From: Acetobacteraceae bacterium
GTDB taxonomy: Bacteria; Pseudomonadota; Alphaproteobacteria; Acetobacterales; Acetobacteraceae
DNA: 8,108 nt
Assembly: GCA_030039695.1 (NCBI GenBank)
Contig: JASHVB010000666.1
Coordinates: 1 to 8,108, forward strand
Direction: 5' to 3'
This document shows, piece by piece, positions 6,289-8,108 of this stretch (its first letter is position 1; each line of letters opens with the position of its first letter). Made by a program: the position numbers and the translations under genes. A model generated the notes under the pieces. The model worked only from the letters and a program-made list of their open reading frames with translations. It was not told the origin of the DNA and made no database searches.

Positions 6289-6777
6289 TTAGGCCTCGTC
6301 CGAAATCTCTCGCTCGAATTTTCCGTGAGCGATCCGCTCTTCCTTGTCCGTCTTCACTCTTGCACGCGTCTTGTCGCTGATCGCTCCGCGCTCGAATACC
6401 TCTTGCATCGGCGTCCAATAGCTCTCGATCCAGCCGCGGTAGTGACCGCTGTAACGCTCCGGCGGGATACCGATCTGGGTGAAACTGAGCTTGGTGCCAC
6501 CCTCCACCGGCTCGATATCGAAAATTGCAATCGAGTAGTGATCCGGCCACCATCCGGTCGCGCGCCACGCCTGCACGATCTTGCTGCCCGGATTGAGCGC
6601 GAGATTGAAGCCTGAGATGTGCGATCCCCAGGCGGTGAACCTACCACCGATGCGTTTGCTGATCTCCGCCTTCTCGCCGGAGAGGGACTCATGCTTCTTG
6701 GAGTCCATGAGCATCTCATAGACTTCAATAGGCGTTGCCTTGAACGTCACTGTCTGTTCAAGCGTTCGGGTTTCCAT
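6289..6777 (-). CDS. SRPBCC / AHSA1-like (START-fold) protein
   Basis: Encodes 162 residues from ATG 6777. It is a soluble helix-grip-fold protein with a cavity for a hydrophobic ligand; the family includes Aha1-C-terminal-like proteins whose bacterial substrates are mostly unknown. Typical landmarks are LEQTVTFKATPIEVYEMLMD (strand 1 and helix 1, residues 6-25), GGRFTAWGSHISGFNLAL (44-61), KIVQAWRATGWWPDHYS (66-82), EGGTKLSFTQIGIP, and the long C-terminal helix with GWIESYWTPMQEVFE. A charged tail of about 30 residues (rich in K, R and E) follows. The start is set by GGGAGG with 5-6 nt spacing; a GTG 24 nt upstream lacks one. It begins 20 bp after the stop of a decayed SRPBCC paralogue and ahead of a cupin gene, probably one former operon. 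Confidence 0.9.
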   Translation of the reverse strand: METRTLEQTVTFKATPIEVYEMLMDSKKHESLSGEKAEISKRIGGRFTAWGSHISGFNLALNPGSKIVQAWRATGWWPDHYSIAIFDIEPVEGGTKLSFTQIGIPPERYSGHYRGWIESYWTPMQEVFERGAISDKTRARVKTDKEERIAHGKFEREISDEA

Positions 6778-6797
6778 TTTCGCCTCCCTTTGTGGAG

Positions 6798-7255
6798 TCA
6801 CGACACTGAAACTTGCCCACCAGCTACGTCGCGCGCTGCGTCATCGAACCGGCTAAGATAGTGCATCCGGCGTTTGCCATGAAGCTTCGAGAAAGTGCTT
6901 GGCCGGCTGCTGCGAGGCAGACGAACCACCGTTCTGCCTTCCGCCGACTCCAGCTCGATCTCGACGGGAGAGCTTTCCGGCGGTAGTTCCCGCGACACCG
7001 CACAACTGGATCACGGGTTTCCCACCCCCATGTGAAGGCGACGCAACGAGGTGGATTTACTTTGACATAGCGGCCGTGAGCGATGTTGCCGCGGCCGACT
7101 TAGATGCCGAAAATCCCGCCCGGTCGGGGATCGAGGTTATGCAAAATCCCGATCCCGGCGACCATCAGCGAGGGATTGGCAAAGATGTCGAACACGACCT
7201 CGCACGGTGCTGCGATGAAAATTTCCCGGTGGCTCTCGCCGCTATCATCGCTCAA
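6798..7255 (-). pseudogene. Decayed SRPBCC/AHSA1 gene
   Basis: Read on the minus strand from TTG 7255: LSDDSGESH, then REIFIAAPCEVVFDIFANP, HNLDPRPGGIFGI, an in-frame TAA (7102-7100), then VGRGNIAHGRYVKVNPPRCV and AFTWGWETRDPVV. Near 6999-7003 the frame shifts (one base missing or two extra) and continues as LPPESSPVEIELESAEGRTV, then MHYLSRFDDAARDVAGG, to a TGA at 6800-6798. Stitched together, this is a full SRPBCC protein of the ArsR-partner type: R-E-I-F-I-A-A-P, F-TWGWE and PP-SS-VEIEL are all family landmarks. The likely ancestral start overlapped the regulator stop by 4 bp (now TTGA). At least two disabling changes make it a pseudogene, unless they are sequencing errors. It is distinct in sequence from the intact SRPBCC gene next to it. 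Confidence 0.75.
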
Positions 7256-7556
7256 CGCTGCCTGCCTTTACGGTGCGACGCCTTGCCCGCGTGCCTGACC
7301 CGAGTGAGCGCGTCGTCCCACATCGCCGCGAGCTCCGCCCGCAGTTGTGCCAATGCCTGGCGGCTGGTGCGATAGCGCCGCCGCGGGCCCTGCCCAGGGA
7401 CCGAGACGAGATCGCTCGCAAGTGGCACGCCAAGATGTTGCGAGACAGCGGGTCACGTCATGTCAAAGGCTGCGTGCGGGCCTGTCCAATGACCGGGGCG
7501 ACCCAAGTCGGTCGTCAGACCATCGGCCGGGTAATCCCGAGAGCGGTCGGTCGGCG
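7252..7556 (-). pseudogene. Decayed ArsR-family transcriptional regulator
   Basis: On the minus strand the clearest part is PAVSQHLGVPLASDLVSV followed by PGQGPRRRYRTSRQALAQLR and AELAAMWDDALTRVR, ending at TGA 7254-7252. This is the recognition helix, wing and C-terminal helix of a winged-helix ArsR regulator of the type paired with SRPBCC genes. Directly upstream the frame reads FDMT, then an in-frame TGA (7455-7453), where an Arg codon is expected (FDMT-R-PAVSQHL). Further upstream, after a frame change near 7465, RLGSPRSLDRPARS resembles the N-terminal helices (RL-RGPRSVGELARS). The start is not preserved; it probably lay around 7560-7600. No intact reading frame can make the whole protein. 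Confidence 0.7.
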
Positions 7557-7955
7557 ACCCGGGCGACGACGGGGTGCGCCCAAGTCAACCACCCGGCGTT
7601 CGCACGTTTGATCCCAGAAGCGGTCATCCACCAAGTTAGAGTCCGACTCGAATCGGGGTGGGGGAAGGAGGCGACTGGCCCGAAAAGTCTGGTCTTCTGG
7701 CGCCCGCGCGTCTGGTGAGGGCCGATGGGGCAGACCGTCCTCCGAGGCCGCTTTTCCGTCGTTGCGGTTGCATTTCGGGTCACCCTCTACGGTCAAGAGC
7801 ATCCATCATGCCCGCCATCGCCGGAAGGCGGCCGTGAGCGGCTTTCGATTACCCACATTTTCATGCGGCCACGGCGGCCCCCAGAGCGATGTCTGTCAAG
7901 CGCGACAGTCCGCGCCACATGACCATATTGCCGGGTGGCGGATCATTAGCATGTG
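7557..7955. other. Intergenic stretch between ArsR relic and IS-like repeats
   Basis: About 400 bp. The left end probably contains the lost N-terminal codons of the ArsR relic (for instance TWAHPVVARVADRPLSG on the minus strand near 7555-7600). The rest has open frames on both strands without a start signal or recognised family. No promoter, terminator or RNA gene is evident. Confidence 0.45.
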
Positions 7956-8108
7956 GATTCCGAGCGATCTCGCCCCCGATTCCGAGATGATCTCGTCCCC
8001 GCATTCCAAGATCATGTCGCCCCCCGTTCCGAGATGATGTCGCCCCCGCTTCCGAGATGATCTCGCCCCCCTGAGGGGTGGGTCCGGGTGTCTCGCTGGC
8101 ATGGCTAG
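7952..8108. mobile_element. Probable terminus of an IS21-type insertion sequence (continues outside window)
   Basis: The repeat block begins at TGTGGATTCC (7952), and IS21-family ends typically start with TG and carry several closely spaced repeats that bind the IstA transposase. A similar ATTCCGAGATGATCTCGCC text is, to my recollection, found at ends of rhizobial IS21 elements. The final ATGGCTAG at 8101 could be the start of a transposase gene, but only two codons are visible. No transposase sequence lies inside the window, so element type and orientation are inferred. Confidence 0.45.
7956..8070. repeat. Five tandem 22-25-bp repeats with palindromic core
   Basis: Units at about 7956-7977, 7978-8000, 8001-8025, 8026-8047 and 8048-8070. 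Each reads roughly ATTCCGAGATGATCTCG followed by four to six C. The core CGAGATGATCTCG is a perfect 13-nt palindrome (6-nt arms around one base) in units 2 and 5, has one arm mismatch in unit 4, and is degenerate in units 1 (CGAGCGATCTCG) and 3 (CAAGATCATGTCG). Units are directly adjacent with no spacers, so this is not a CRISPR array. Confidence 0.9.

Noticed and set aside
6899..7375. Plus-strand open frame of 158 codons
   Set aside because: It is antisense to the SRPBCC and ArsR relics, which give family-specific similarity on the minus strand; this frame has none.
7956..8070. CRISPR array
   Set aside because: Units are directly adjacent without spacers and vary in sequence; this is a tandem repeat of binding-site type.

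Overview
This window looks like a piece of a GC-rich alphaproteobacterial chromosome, most likely Bradyrhizobium or a close relative. That is inference from codon use, GTG starts, and the flavour of the secreted hypothetical protein, the cupin and the DUF1127 protein; no rRNA or marker gene is present. Gene density is low, and much of the sequence between genes is gene debris.

Left part (1-2060, + strand): the 3' end of a PhnD-type substrate-binding protein gene, then complete genes for the ATPase (PhnC) and one permease (PhnE) of a phosphonate-family ABC transporter. The three are tightly packed, and phnC and phnE overlap by 4 bp. The operon ends there; no C-P lyase gene or second permease follows.

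Middle (2061-5751): a 720-bp stretch with no convincing gene; a gene for a small exported protein of unknown function (minus strand, 2784-3170); about 650 bp of unassigned DNA; then a two-gene unit on the + strand. This unit is a 53-codon ORF (3828-3989) whose stop lies 1 nt before a DUF1127 gene (3991-4257). After more unassigned DNA, with a short P-loop kinase-like remnant, comes a minus-strand GFA-family (CENP-V/GFA, zinc-binding) gene at 4661-5068. About 680 bp without a convincing gene follows.

Right part (5752-7600, minus strand): what appears to have been one gene cluster, read right to left as an ArsR-type regulator, an SRPBCC/AHSA1 protein, a second SRPBCC protein, and a cupin. The last two are intact with strong ribosome binding sites. 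The first two are decayed: the regulator has an in-frame stop and a frameshift, and the first SRPBCC gene has an in-frame stop and a frameshift. Their relics still show the ArsR-SRPBCC arrangement with a 4-bp stop/start overlap.

Right edge (about 7950-8108): five tandem 22-25-bp repeats, most built on the odd palindrome CGAGATGATCTCG. They resemble the multi-repeat terminus of an IS21-type insertion sequence, with the body of the element lying beyond the window. A nearby mobile element fits the decay seen to its left. I found no CRISPR array, tRNA, rRNA or convincing new defence system.
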